Assembly: GCF_000233715.2 (NCBI RefSeq)
Contig: NC_021184.1
Coordinates: forward strand, 4,047,486 to 4,111,485
Direction of reading: 5' to 3'
Length of the DNA stretch: 64,000 bases
From: Desulfoscipio gibsoniae DSM 7213
GTDB lineage: Bacteria > Bacillota > Desulfotomaculia > Desulfotomaculales > Desulfallaceae
In this document: in pieces, positions 17,257 to 25,585 of the stretch
Layout of the letters: each line of letters starts with the position of its first letter
Position numbering within the stretch: the first letter of the stretch is position 1
The notes under the pieces: generated by a model
What the model saw: only the letters and a program-made list of their open reading frames with translations
What the model was told of the DNA's origin: nothing
Databases searched by the model: none
Translations under genes and position numbers: made by a program

Positions 17257-17337
17257 TTTTATGCGACACACACACTGGTTTTCCACGTTAACATATTTAG
17301 CAATTTTCTGGTTTACCAAACAAAGTAGTTTTTTCTA

Positions 17338-17373
17338 TAGCCGAACGAGTCCTGGCCCCAAAGGGGTCGGCTA
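17338..17373. repeat. Nested hairpin upstream of the ArsR promoter
   Basis: TAGCCGA (17338-17344) pairs with TCGGCTA (17367-17373), enclosing a CCCC-AAA-GGGG stem. It is preceded by a T-rich run on the plus strand, so on the minus strand it is followed by A. Reading on plus there is no T tract after it. The role is unknown; it may end transcripts reading leftward. Confidence 0.45.
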
Positions 17374-17469
17374 CTATTCCAGCATTTCATGGCAGGCTAA
17401 ATTAGCAATTATAACATGCAAGTGGCATAAAATAGCACTGTAAAAATAAATGGTTTAACCAATTAAAAG

Positions 17470-17498
17470 TTGACAAATTAAGCTGGCAAAGTTAACAT
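17470..17498 (+). promoter_or_regulatory. Sigma-A promoter of the ArsR operon
   Basis: TTGACA at 17470-17475, a 17-nt spacer, then TAACAT at 17493-17498. The putative ArsR operator starts at the next base. Confidence 0.6.
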
Positions 17499-17530
17499 AT
17501 AAACATATTTAAATATTTAATTATGTTTAT
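17499..17530 (+). promoter_or_regulatory. ArsR-type operator palindrome
   Basis: ATAAACATA (17499-17507) and TATGTTTAT (17522-17530) are exact inverted arms around an A/T centre. Palindromes of this sort, between the -10 box and the gene, are typical targets of ArsR/SmtB repressors. Placement directly after the promoter implies repression by the adjacent ArsR protein. Confidence 0.65.
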
Positions 17531-17547
17531 CGAAAGGAGCAAGTACA

Positions 17548-17916
17548 ATGGAAGAAATAACGGGTAATATTATAAAAATATGTAAAGCGCTGGCTGATAG
17601 CACCCGATTAAAGATACTTAACCTGCTATCCAGACAGGAAATGGCGGTTTGCGAGCTTATTGAGGCACTGGATTTATCCCAACCCGCCGTATCTCACCAT
17701 TTGAAGTTGTTGAAGCAGGCCTGTCTAATAACAGACAGCCGGGAAGGCAAGTGGGTTTTATATAACATTGACAGGGATAATTACAACCAGGCTATGCAAA
17801 CAGTGCAAAGCTTTTTGCAAAACGTGCAGGATAACCTGGAACGGGGTGTGCCGCTATCCCCTATCCGCACCCAGCCATGCTTATGCGAAGTGCTGAAATC
17901 CAAAGCTAAGACTTAA
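17548..17916 (+). CDS. ArsR/SmtB-family metal(loid)-responsive repressor
   Basis: A 122-aa winged-helix repressor. The recognition region is LSQPAVSHHLKLLKQACLI near residues 43-61. The usual metal-binding ELCVC motif in the recognition helix is changed to AVCELIE (one Cys), while a Cys pair (PCLCEVL) lies at the C-terminus. The sensing site is therefore probably a C-terminal Cys set, and arsenite or another thiophilic ion is a reasonable inducer. AAAGGAGC precedes the ATG. It heads an operon with a permease and a thioredoxin-like protein. Confidence 0.85.
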   Translation: MEEITGNIIKICKALADSTRLKILNLLSRQEMAVCELIEALDLSQPAVSHHLKLLKQACLITDSREGKWVLYNIDRDNYNQAMQTVQSFLQNVQDNLERGVPLSPIRTQPCLCEVLKSKAKT

Positions 17917-17991
17917 AAGTGAACTACCCCATGCGATCCTTATAAGTTAAATAACCATTAGCTAATTATATAATTGAGAGAAGTGGATAGT

Positions 17992-19164
17992 ATGCAAGAA
18001 CGAAATAAACTGCTCATTATAGTTGTAGTTTTTTTGGCCGCCTTTTACCTGCCGCTGCAAAACCCTAGGATGCAATCAGCTATACTGGAAGCATTTTTCA
18101 TGCTGCAGGATTACGCCCAAAAGCACGTACTGGCCTGCTTGATACCTGCCTTTTTCATCGCGGGGGGCATATCGGTTTTTGTTTCCCAGGCGTCAGTGTT
18201 AAAATATTTTGGTGCAGGTGCCAATAAAGTACTGTCCTACGGAGTAGCCTCAGTATCAGGCAGTGTGCTGGCAGTATGCTCCTGTACTGTACTGCCGCTG
18301 TTCGCAGGTATTTATACCCGTGGAGCCGGCATCGGCCCCGCCACTGCTTTTCTATACGCCGGACCGGCCATCAATGTGCTGGCTATCATACTGACGGCCC
18401 GGGTATTGGGACCGGATCTGGGCATTGCCCGGGCAGTAGGGGCAATAGTTTTTTCCATCGTTATTGGATTGATTATGCACTTTATTTTTCTAAAAGAAGA
18501 ACGAGCCAAAGAAGCGGCGGCATTGGAACTACCCGAGCCTGAACCAGGCGACAAATCACTGTGGCAATATGGCCTGTTTTTCTCCATTATGATTTTTATC
18601 CTTGTCTTTGCCGCCTGGGGTAAACCAGCCCAACCAGTAGGCTTTTTTAACGCGGTCTACGAGGTACACTGGTATATTACGGTGGCGCTGCTGGTGGCAC
18701 TAGCGGTAATTATCAGGTTATGGTTCAATAAGGAAGAGCTGGTTACCTGGACGGACGCCACCTGGGGTTATGTAAAGCAAATTTTCCCTCTACTGCTGGG
18801 CGGCGTATTAATTGCAGGCTTTCTAATGGGCCGTCCCGGCCTGGACGCCGGTATTCTCCCCAACTCCTACGTCTCCACCTGGGTGGGCGGCAACTCACTA
18901 AGTGCCAATGTGCTAGCCTCAGTTTTGGGCGCATTTATGTACTTTGCTACGTTGACCGAGGTGCCTATTTTACAGGGCCTGCTGGGCAGCGGTATGGGCA
19001 GGGGTCCGGCTCTGGCCCTGATGCTGGCCGGACCGGCTCTGAGCCTGCCCAGCATGTTAACCATTAAAAGTATTATGGGCACCAAGAAAACGGCTATCTA
19101 TATAACCCTGGTGGTAATTATGTCCACGCTATCCGGGTATATCTTTGGCATAATTGCAGGTTAA
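17992..19164 (+). CDS. ArsP/DUF318-family permease
   Basis: A membrane protein of about 390 aa with eight or more spans. It belongs to the permease family that includes ArsP, an exporter of trivalent organoarsenicals. The CSCTVLPLFAGIY motif near residue 90 with its two close cysteines and the paired AGPA motifs in the first and second halves are diagnostic. I start at ATG 17992 (AGAAGTGG upstream); a TTG six codons earlier is possible. Together with the ArsR and redox protein it forms a metal(loid) resistance cassette. Exported ion not determined. Confidence 0.8.
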   Translation: MQERNKLLIIVVVFLAAFYLPLQNPRMQSAILEAFFMLQDYAQKHVLACLIPAFFIAGGISVFVSQASVLKYFGAGANKVLSYGVASVSGSVLAVCSCTVLPLFAGIYTRGAGIGPATAFLYAGPAINVLAIILTARVLGPDLGIARAVGAIVFSIVIGLIMHFIFLKEERAKEAAALELPEPEPGDKSLWQYGLFFSIMIFILVFAAWGKPAQPVGFFNAVYEVHWYITVALLVALAVIIRLWFNKEELVTWTDATWGYVKQIFPLLLGGVLIAGFLMGRPGLDAGILPNSYVSTWVGGNSLSANVLASVLGAFMYFATLTEVPILQGLLGSGMGRGPALALMLAGPALSLPSMLTIKSIMGTKKTAIYITLVVIMSTLSGYIFGIIAG

Positions 19165-19209
19165 AGCTTTTATAGTCATTATATTGCCGAAGGGAGGTGT
19201 GACTAAAAC

Positions 19210-19449
19210 ATGGAAATTAAAGTATTGGGCCCCGGCTGCCCCAAATGCCACGCTCTAGAAAAAGCAGTGCAGGAAGTGCTCAGCGAGACCGGTATCAACG
19301 CCGAAGTAAAAAAGATCACCGATATCAAGCAGATCGCCAGCCATGGTATTATGCTCACTCCCGGGCTAATCATCAACGGTAAAATTAAATCATCCGGCAA
19401 GGCATTGAACAAAAATGAAGTTAAAAAATTTATAGAACAAGAGAAATAA
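19210..19449 (+). CDS. Thioredoxin-fold redox-active disulfide protein
   Basis: A 79-aa minimal thioredoxin-like protein. The N-terminal CPKC motif (GPGCPKCHAL) is the redox site, and the cis-proline region reads LTPGLIING. Such proteins are commonly encoded next to ArsP-type permeases and probably keep the metal or transporter thiols reduced. GGGAGG lies upstream of the ATG at 19210. It is the last gene of the cassette. Confidence 0.85.
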   Translation: MEIKVLGPGCPKCHALEKAVQEVLSETGINAEVKKITDIKQIASHGIMLTPGLIINGKIKSSGKALNKNEVKKFIEQEK

Positions 19450-19804
19450 TTATATATCGCTGAATGTTGCTGGTGCATATAAATATAAGGACATCTTTTG
19501 CCTATTTAAACCTGAACAGCACCTCAATAGTGCCACCCGCAGTTCTGCAAATAGTTTGCCCCGGCTCCGGGTTTTATCCCGTGCCGGGGCTAAACTATTG
19601 ATCAGCATTAATATATGTTGTACATAGTTTGACAGACAGACTTATATGCTCCACAGGGGTAGAATGGACAGGTGTATCCGCATATCCCCTAGAGTGTGGC
19701 TGGCAAACTCAGCCACATTACGCCAGCATAATTTTCTTTTGCGACTTGCATCCCCTCCAGGTATGGCTGACAACCCCGTTACTTATACCATAAGTGCTCT
19801 TGCA
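19450..19804. other. Convergent intergenic region
   Basis: Between the thioredoxin-like gene and the molybdopterin enzyme. It contains the long inverted repeat at 19551-19598. No reading frame with family features was seen. Confidence 0.5.
19551..19598. repeat. Long GC-rich inverted repeat, probable bidirectional terminator
   Basis: ATAGTTTGCCCCGGC (19551-19565) pairs with GCCGGGGCTAAACTAT (19583-19598) with one bulge, and inner CCGGG/CCCG pairing can extend it. It lies between convergent genes, but no T-run flanks it. Confidence 0.6.
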
Positions 19805-21859
19805 TTAAGCCGGTGTCACACTGCAAAGTACCGTTTTAAAGTCGGGATAAGCTGTGATGGGGTCAAATACATCCATATCAACTAGCATATTCACGTTGGC
19901 GTTACCTCCCCAACCGTGTGGGACACTTACTACACCAGGCGCTAATTTATCGGTTGTGCGCATCCGCATTTTCATTTTTCCGCTTTTGGTCTCAATCTGG
20001 GCCATAACACCGTCCGCCAGGCCGTACTTACTTGCCGTAACCGGGTGGATCTCTGCCAGGGGTTCCGGATTATTATTACGTAATTCAAGCACTTGACGCT
20101 GCTGGGTATGGGTATATTCCTGAGCCCGTTCGCCGCTGATTAGAATTAGCGGGAACTTTTCATAAAGCTCAGGGGTATTGACAGGACTTTGTCCTGGCTC
20201 AAGATATACCGGAATAGGGTCATACCCGTGATCCTTTAATGTTTGCGAGTAAAGCTCCACTTTTCCACTGGGTGTCCCCAGTTTTTTCTTTTTATAAATA
20301 TAATATTGTTTTTCACCATAATAAGCTCCCGCCGGGTTGGCGTTTAACTTATCTTTTAATTCGCCATCTTGCAAGAAGGCATTAGTGACCTCTTCATCGG
20401 TTTGCCACGGGAAATATTCGCCCATACCCATACGCCGTCCCAGTTCGCTCCAGATCTTCCAGTCGGGCCAACTGTCGCCCACCGGTTCGATCACCTTGTG
20501 ATGGATCATGGCATACGGTTCGCCGAATACAACACCGTAAACGTAAGAGAGACCACCTTTTTCTAAGAAGGTACAAGCCGGCAGAACCACATCAGCTAAT
20601 TCAGCGGTCTCGGTAAGGAACGGGTCAATGACCGCCAAAAAGTCCAAGTTGGAAAGGGCTTCTTTAAACTGATGTGCGGCGGGGAAAGAAACGACCGGGT
20701 TGGCAGCCGTAATGATACTTGCCCTTATGGGATAAGGCTTCCCTTCAAGTATTGCCTGTGGAAGTAAAGTAGCTATCCCAAATGGCGCCTTGCGGCCCCA
20801 CAGTGAACTGAAAATGGGATACTCTTCCGCTCCGATAGGTGCTTCCTGATCCTTCAGGCTCAAGTTGGCCAGAGGAATCCTGGGGCCTTCAACCCAACCA
20901 CCGGGAACGGCAAAATTACCCGTAACCGCTTGCAGGATCGATAAAAGACGGGAATTTTGCAAACCATTACGGTGTTGGTCGAGACTGTTAATCCCCTGAA
21001 TAATGCAGCTGGGACCGGCCTGGGCATAAATCCTGGCTGCACCCTTAATATCAGCTGCATTTATCCAAGTAATTTCCTGCGCCCATTCGGGAGTATATTG
21101 TTGAACGTGCTCCACCAATTCTGGGAAGCCCACAGTATAATTGTCGACAAACTCTTTATCGTAAAGCCCCTCGTTAATAATCACATTCAACATCGCCAAC
21201 CCCAGTGCCGCATCAGTGCCCGGACGGATAGTTAAATGGTGGGCCTTCTCCGACAGCGGTATACGTTTAGGATTGATAACAATTAATTCAAAATTATTAT
21301 CATTTAACTTTTCCCTAATTTGCTCTGCCAGCATTCCCTTGGAGCCATCGGGATTATGTCCCCACAGGATAATGCACCGGGCATCCCCCGGGTCGTCCAA
21401 CGGATAACGGCCAAAAGTGAGCTGGCGAGCCAAAATGCGGGTCCGGTAACAAATATTTTCCACCGACAGTAGATTTGGCGTACCGTAAGCGCCCTTGAAA
21501 CGCCGGGCAAATGTAGCCACTTCAATGTTTTCCACGCCCACGGAACCGCAAAAAACGGCCAGCGACCGGGCACCATACTTTTTCTTAACATCATTTAACT
21601 TTTCCGCGCAATAGTCTAACGCTGTGTCCCAACTTACCTTTTGAAAGCGACCTTTTTCCCGCAGTAACGGGGTCGTTAAACGGTCAGCCGAATATACATA
21701 GCTGGGCAAAGCTTCCCCACGGGGACAGATATAACCCTTGGTTACCGGGTGCTCCGGTAGGCCTTCTACTTTCATTAAACGCCCATTTTCAATGTGTGCT
21801 TTAATCCCGCAGTCCCATACACATAACATGCAATCGCTAATCTTTGTTTCAATGAGCAC
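19805..21859 (-). CDS. Molybdopterin/tungstopterin oxidoreductase, acetylene-hydratase-like branch
   Basis: A 684-aa DMSO-reductase-superfamily enzyme. The N-terminal [4Fe-4S] cysteines are at residues 10, 13, 17 and 45 (CMLCVWDC ... YICPRG), and the metal ligand is probably the Cys in SVENICYR near residue 135. Blocks such as GTDAALGLAMLNVIINE and TPSGKVELYS closely resemble acetylene hydratase as I remember it. However, the Asp that follows the second cluster Cys in that enzyme is Val here, so the reaction may differ. There is no Tat signal and no electron-transfer partner nearby, so it is predicted to be a soluble, stand-alone cytoplasmic enzyme. I start at GTG 21859, 8 nt after AGGAGG; a GTG three codons earlier overlaps that site. 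Confidence 0.8.
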   Translation of the reverse strand: MLIETKISDCMLCVWDCGIKAHIENGRLMKVEGLPEHPVTKGYICPRGEALPSYVYSADRLTTPLLREKGRFQKVSWDTALDYCAEKLNDVKKKYGARSLAVFCGSVGVENIEVATFARRFKGAYGTPNLLSVENICYRTRILARQLTFGRYPLDDPGDARCIILWGHNPDGSKGMLAEQIREKLNDNNFELIVINPKRIPLSEKAHHLTIRPGTDAALGLAMLNVIINEGLYDKEFVDNYTVGFPELVEHVQQYTPEWAQEITWINAADIKGAARIYAQAGPSCIIQGINSLDQHRNGLQNSRLLSILQAVTGNFAVPGGWVEGPRIPLANLSLKDQEAPIGAEEYPIFSSLWGRKAPFGIATLLPQAILEGKPYPIRASIITAANPVVSFPAAHQFKEALSNLDFLAVIDPFLTETAELADVVLPACTFLEKGGLSYVYGVVFGEPYAMIHHKVIEPVGDSWPDWKIWSELGRRMGMGEYFPWQTDEEVTNAFLQDGELKDKLNANPAGAYYGEKQYYIYKKKKLGTPSGKVELYSQTLKDHGYDPIPVYLEPGQSPVNTPELYEKFPLILISGERAQEYTHTQQRQVLELRNNNPEPLAEIHPVTASKYGLADGVMAQIETKSGKMKMRMRTTDKLAPGVVSVPHGWGGNANVNMLVDMDVFDPITAYPDFKTVLCSVTPA

Positions 21860-22350
21860 GAGAAACACCTCCTATAATTTTTTGGCAATTTAAAAAATAA
21901 CGCATTTCGTTAATACTTCCATCGACCCCGTTTCTCTTAGACCGGGATGGATTGCACGTAATGGCACCGACCCCGGTCTTGCTTATGGAGATCTCAAAAG
22001 CATAGCAAGCTGAATCACATCCCCCACCCTGTTATCTAAAGCACGTATGTCAGTTTTATAATCAAACCCTGGTAAGAGACTAAAGAAGCAAACATCATGC
22101 CACATGTTAACAAAGAAGTATTTTTATGATTAAAAAAAGACTGAAAATATTCAATAATCCTAAAAATATTCGAGGTTTGTTATTTATACTATATTAGTAT
22201 TGAAGGGTTAATAAAATCAGATTGTTTTCGAAGTGTCTGAATAACATACATCGTACATTATCCGTACAAATCTGTAGCTGTTTCAGACAGTAAAATCAAC
22301 GGCAGTTTGCCATAATCCTTGCTTTTCCTGGTAAAAATTATCCCCCTGAA
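21860..22350. other. Intergenic region, nothing recognised
   Basis: About 490 bp between two minus-strand genes. It contains two GACCCCG-type short repeats near 21930-21975, but no gene, RNA or clear terminator was identified. Confidence 0.4.
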
Positions 22351-23493
22351 CTAAAACTCTTGTGGATTAAATTCCCGCATTTTTAATAAATCATCCCGTT
22401 CCAAATTCATTATATTTTCCACATGTTCTTGGTCAATATTATATCTATACAGTTTATAGTGCTCCGATGGGTACTCGCTTATAAAGTCCAAGCATTGTCC
22501 ATCCTTGTGCCACAATATATAAGAGGTGGTGATGTAAACGCCTTCTGCAGGTATTAACGATAAAGCTTTATTGTTCAAGTTATATATTGCCAGCTTACTT
22601 TGAGATGTGTCACCAAAAGAAAAAGCCAGTTTACTACCGTCGGGCGACCAGTTGTAAGAATGTATCGTCTCTACAAATCCTTGTCCCTTGGATTCGAGAT
22701 AATCATTTAAAATGATATATTCTCCGCTGTTTAGATTAACAATGATTACTTTAAAACCATAGTGAAAAAAAGCATTCACGGCCAAATATTCGTCACTGGC
22801 GGACAGACTCAGTGAAGAAATGGATACCGGCTTTTCAGCAAGCTTAATATCATGCTTTGTGTTACCCTTTTCTATAGTCATAGAGCTTATTATTGTATCC
22901 GATGTATGCATTTCTTCCGACTTTGACTTATGGGCAACAAACATAATGTCGTCGTTTTGCCAGGTAATTTGATTTTCATTGATTTCTTTTTGGGGGTTGT
23001 ATTCACGTAAATAATAAATTGAAGTATTAACGCCGCCTGGTGCTTCAGTATCAAATTCAGGTCCACCTTTTTGACTTATTATCGCCGTTCGGCTCCCGGC
23101 ATCCCATTTAACTCCCGCACCTAATGCTTCAGAAACAAACCTCAGCGGAACCATAGTTCGTCCTTGAATGACTTTGGCCGGGACATCTAAAGGAATAGCT
23201 TCTTCGTTCAGAAAAACATGTGTTGAGAATGTTTGAAGGCGTATTCTGTTTTTTCCTTTAGTAGCAATGATAGTTTCAGTCGTCGCATCATAATCAACCA
23301 CAGCACCTAAAGCTTCAAAAATAGCTCGAAGTGGCACCAGTACCCGGCCTTTTTCAAGAACCGGTGGGACATCAAGCTGGAGTTGCTCATCGTTATGAAT
23401 TACCGTCATTGGCTGAGCCGCCATAACATTATTTGGTAAATTAACTGTTAATAATACTACAACTAATAAAATTGCCAACCAATTTTTCTTCAA
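22351..23493 (-). CDS. Secreted protein with two stalk ('copper amine oxidase N-terminal') repeats and a beta-propeller-like C-terminus
   Basis: A 380-aa protein with a signal peptide (residues ~1-25, ending VMAA). Two copies of the small stalk domain named after copper amine oxidase follow at about residues 40-80 and 98-138 (RVLVPLRAIFEALGA, RTMVPLRFVSEALGA). These domains bind no copper here and usually serve as cell-surface modules. The remaining 230 residues contain WSPDGSKLAFSFG-type strands like those of TolB/WD40 propellers. The start is TTG at 23493, 8 nt after AGGAGG. Its substrate or partner is unknown. Confidence 0.75.
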   Translation of the reverse strand: MKKNWLAILLVVVLLTVNLPNNVMAAQPMTVIHNDEQLQLDVPPVLEKGRVLVPLRAIFEALGAVVDYDATTETIIATKGKNRIRLQTFSTHVFLNEEAIPLDVPAKVIQGRTMVPLRFVSEALGAGVKWDAGSRTAIISQKGGPEFDTEAPGGVNTSIYYLREYNPQKEINENQITWQNDDIMFVAHKSKSEEMHTSDTIISSMTIEKGNTKHDIKLAEKPVSISSLSLSASDEYLAVNAFFHYGFKVIIVNLNSGEYIILNDYLESKGQGFVETIHSYNWSPDGSKLAFSFGDTSQSKLAIYNLNNKALSLIPAEGVYITTSYILWHKDGQCLDFISEYPSEHYKLYRYNIDQEHVENIMNLERDDLLKMREFNPQEF

Positions 23494-23879
23494 GCGAAAA
23501 ACCTCCTTTGCCAGTCTTACTTATAGACGAGGGGAACCATTTATTTGGTTCCCTCTAATCTAAAATACAACTCCTAAAATTAATTAATTGTACATGTCAC
23601 TTACCCATCACACAACAAATTTTGAACATTAGGTAAGTATTTACTTGTCATGTGAGTTAATATATCATTTATGTGGAAGGAGAATACATATTCAATGTTA
23701 ATTTACCTGATTATTTCATTTATTATTTAAAGTATATGCATGCAAAAAGGCTAACAGGGAATATTGTGCCCGGAAGTCTTTTTAGTGCCGGGGACTGGGA
23801 TAAATCTAATTTTCCGATTACGGTTTCCATAGAATGATACCCTAAGCTTTGTCCTGATTTGGAAAGGTGGTGTAAAATA
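23494..23879. other. Intergenic region with two inverted repeats
   Basis: Contains GGGAACCA/TGGTTCCC (23532-23539/23546-23553) in the leader of the secreted protein gene, and ACTTACC/GGTAAGT pairing around 23600-23640. No gene was recognised. Confidence 0.4.
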
Positions 23880-24152
23880 ATGTCCCTTGATAAACAGGCC
23901 GAAATAGCTCGACGGATGACTGGTAGTAAACTAAGCAATCAAGAAATATTTGCCATGGTAAGAAATATAAATCAAGATACAAAGAAGAAAATTTGCCCCG
24001 AAATAGATCAAATGATAAAAGACATCAATTTACCGTTAGACAAAGCTTATCCTTCGGTTATGGTTGGTTTTTATAAAATGTCTGTACATTATAATATTGA
24101 TTCAGCAGTCTTGTTCTGGATTTATATGGAATGGCTGAAATATAACAAATAA
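23880..24152 (+). CDS. Hypothetical protein
   Basis: A 90-aa soluble, helical protein (starts MSLDKQAEIARRMTGSKLSN) with no family I recognise. The ATG at 23880 has AAGGTGG 9 nt upstream, which favours it over a start seven codons earlier. The region before residue 60 is Lys-rich and the C-terminus ends LFWIYMEWLKYNK. It is isolated, and two large hairpins follow it. Confidence 0.55.
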   Translation: MSLDKQAEIARRMTGSKLSNQEIFAMVRNINQDTKKKICPEIDQMIKDINLPLDKAYPSVMVGFYKMSVHYNIDSAVLFWIYMEWLKYNK

Positions 24153-24212
24153 TAGAGTGGAACTGTTTGCTCAGATCAAAGCAAATGTCGGATAAAAAAT
24201 TGAAATTAACTG

Positions 24213-24263
24213 ACATATTCGGAGGTCGAGAAAGTCCATATGGATTCTTGACCTCCAGTATGT
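24213..24263 (+). repeat. Large imperfect hairpin
   Basis: A 51-bp near-palindrome centred on TCCATATGGA. Arms ACATA..GGAGGTC and GACCTCC..TATGT pair with few mismatches. It lies just downstream of the 90-aa gene and directly before a second hairpin. Confidence 0.7.
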
Positions 24264-24264
24264 G

Positions 24265-24310
24265 TTAGGAAAATTTTAATGGGGAAAATCGCCCTTTCAA
24301 ATTTTCCTAA
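24265..24310. repeat. Second adjacent hairpin
   Basis: TTAGGAAAATTT (24265-24276) and AAATTTTCCTAA (24299-24310) are exact inverted arms, with inner GGG/CCC pairing. It is followed by GGGGACTGTCCC, a small palindrome. It lies 2 bp from the preceding hairpin. Confidence 0.7.
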
Positions 24311-24331
24311 AGGGGACTGTCCCTGCACACG

Positions 24332-24517
24332 TTATTCGCCATTGCGCACTTTTTTTAAAACAGCTTTCAGGTGCATTTCGGCGGCCGATAATTCGTAGAT
24401 AGCTACATCCACCATATCCGGAGTGCTGGCATTGTTAAATTGGTTTTGGGCTATTTGCAAATTAGTAAGCGCTTCTGTCAACGAAGGGTCATAAAAATTA
24501 TATCCTTTATACACCAC
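24332..24517 (-). CDS. Small helical protein, possibly DUF2508/YaaL-like
   Basis: A 61-aa acidic/amphipathic helical protein. The pattern AQNQF..., PDMVDVAIYELSAAE and a basic C-terminus resembles the DUF2508 (YaaL) family of Firmicutes, but the length and context differ, so this is tentative. The start is GTG at 24517 with GGAGGG 7 nt upstream. No partner gene is adjacent. Confidence 0.5.
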   Translation of the reverse strand: MVYKGYNFYDPSLTEALTNLQIAQNQFNNASTPDMVDVAIYELSAAEMHLKAVLKKVRNGE

Positions 24518-24896
24518 TATCCCTCCGGGTTGTTATCCAACTTTGAATCGTTGTGGCGGGGTACTCTCGAATTAGTATACACAAACTGCCGAGCTTATAA
24601 CCAGCAAGCGTGCCGGTATTAATTGAGTAAATCGTATGCCACTTGAGAAACGGCCTCAACGGAAACGAGTACAAAGACTTTTTCTATTCTTTTAGAAAAT
24701 TAAATGCTTGCGGGAACTTCTTATAAGTCTTGTAGAATAAATGACCATGGTGGTCAAGATGCTTTAAAAAAACCCATTAATAATTTCAGGCGTATTTCAA
24801 ATAATAATCAATATAAGATGCATACAACCCCACTGCGATATTTATCTATATCGACTGTGGAACAATGAGCTTTTACTCTTTTCTGAGGTGATGCAA
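24518..24896. other. Intergenic region, nothing recognised
   Basis: About 380 bp without a supported gene. A GACCATGGTGGTC near-palindrome lies around 24743. No promoter could be assigned with confidence. Confidence 0.4.
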
Positions 24897-25415
24897 ATGA
24901 ATGTATACCAGGCCATAATTAATCGCCGGTCTACAAGGAAATTCAAGGGAGATATTGTTTCCGACCAAATAATCCTTAAACTGCTTGACGCAGCTCGTTG
25001 GGCGCCTTCAGGCGGCAATATTCAGCCTTGGTTTTTTTATGTGGTTGAGGACCGGAATAAGCGCGAGCAGTTGGTCGCAGCGGCTTTGGGACAAAAGTTT
25101 ATTGCCGAAGCACCTTTTTGTATAGTAGTCTGCGCCGAGCCGGAAATGTCAGCCATCCGGTATCAACAACGGGGCGCGGAACTATATTGTTTGCAGGATA
25201 CCGCGGCGGCGGTGCAGAACATCATGCTGGCCGCGCTGGAAGAAGGATTAGTTAGCTGCTGGGTAGGAGCCTTCCAGGAAGACAAGGTGCAGCAGGCTTT
25301 TGATATGCCCAGGAATAGAAGGCCGGTGGCCATAATACCCATAGGTTATCCGGTCAAAGAACCGGGCAAAGCCCCCGTCAGGAAGGAAATCGCAGAGATT
25401 AGCCACTGGGTATAA
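24897..25415 (+). CDS. Nitroreductase-family FMN protein
   Basis: A 172-aa member of the nitroreductase fold. RRSTRKFKG at the N-terminus and WAPSGGNIQPW form the phosphate- and flavin-binding sites, and AALEEGLVSCWVGAF is the C-terminal family motif. It would bind FMN and reduce an unidentified substrate with NAD(P)H. Several starts are possible. ATG 24897 is chosen because GAGGTG lies 6 nt upstream; ATG 24891 and GTG 24888 overlap that site. It is a single gene. Confidence 0.82.
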   Translation: MNVYQAIINRRSTRKFKGDIVSDQIILKLLDAARWAPSGGNIQPWFFYVVEDRNKREQLVAAALGQKFIAEAPFCIVVCAEPEMSAIRYQQRGAELYCLQDTAAAVQNIMLAALEEGLVSCWVGAFQEDKVQQAFDMPRNRRPVAIIPIGYPVKEPGKAPVRKEIAEISHWV

Positions 25416-25560
25416 AACGCAAACGACCGGGATATAAATCAGCATTGTCTGATAAATATACATGAACTACTTATAGGTGTTTTTTATTTTTGGGGTTACA
25501 ACGAACCATAAATGTGATAATGAGCCTTGCATAAAGTGCGGAAGAACCCTTTTTTAATTA

Positions 25561-25585
25561 ACAAAAACCCGGCGATCCGCCGGGT
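25561..25585 (-). terminator. Terminator of the CoA-disulfide reductase gene
   Basis: ACCCGGCG (25567-25574) and CGCCGGGT (25578-25585) form a perfect stem. On the minus strand TTTTTG follows. It begins one base past the stop codon. Confidence 0.85.

Noticed and set aside
17240-17443. 67-aa plus-strand frame upstream of the ArsR gene
   Set aside because: No ribosome site, no protein-like composition, and it spans operator palindromes and a hairpin.
19805-21859. Naming the molybdopterin enzyme acetylene hydratase
   Set aside because: The Asp following the second cluster cysteine is Val; overall similarity alone does not fix the reaction.
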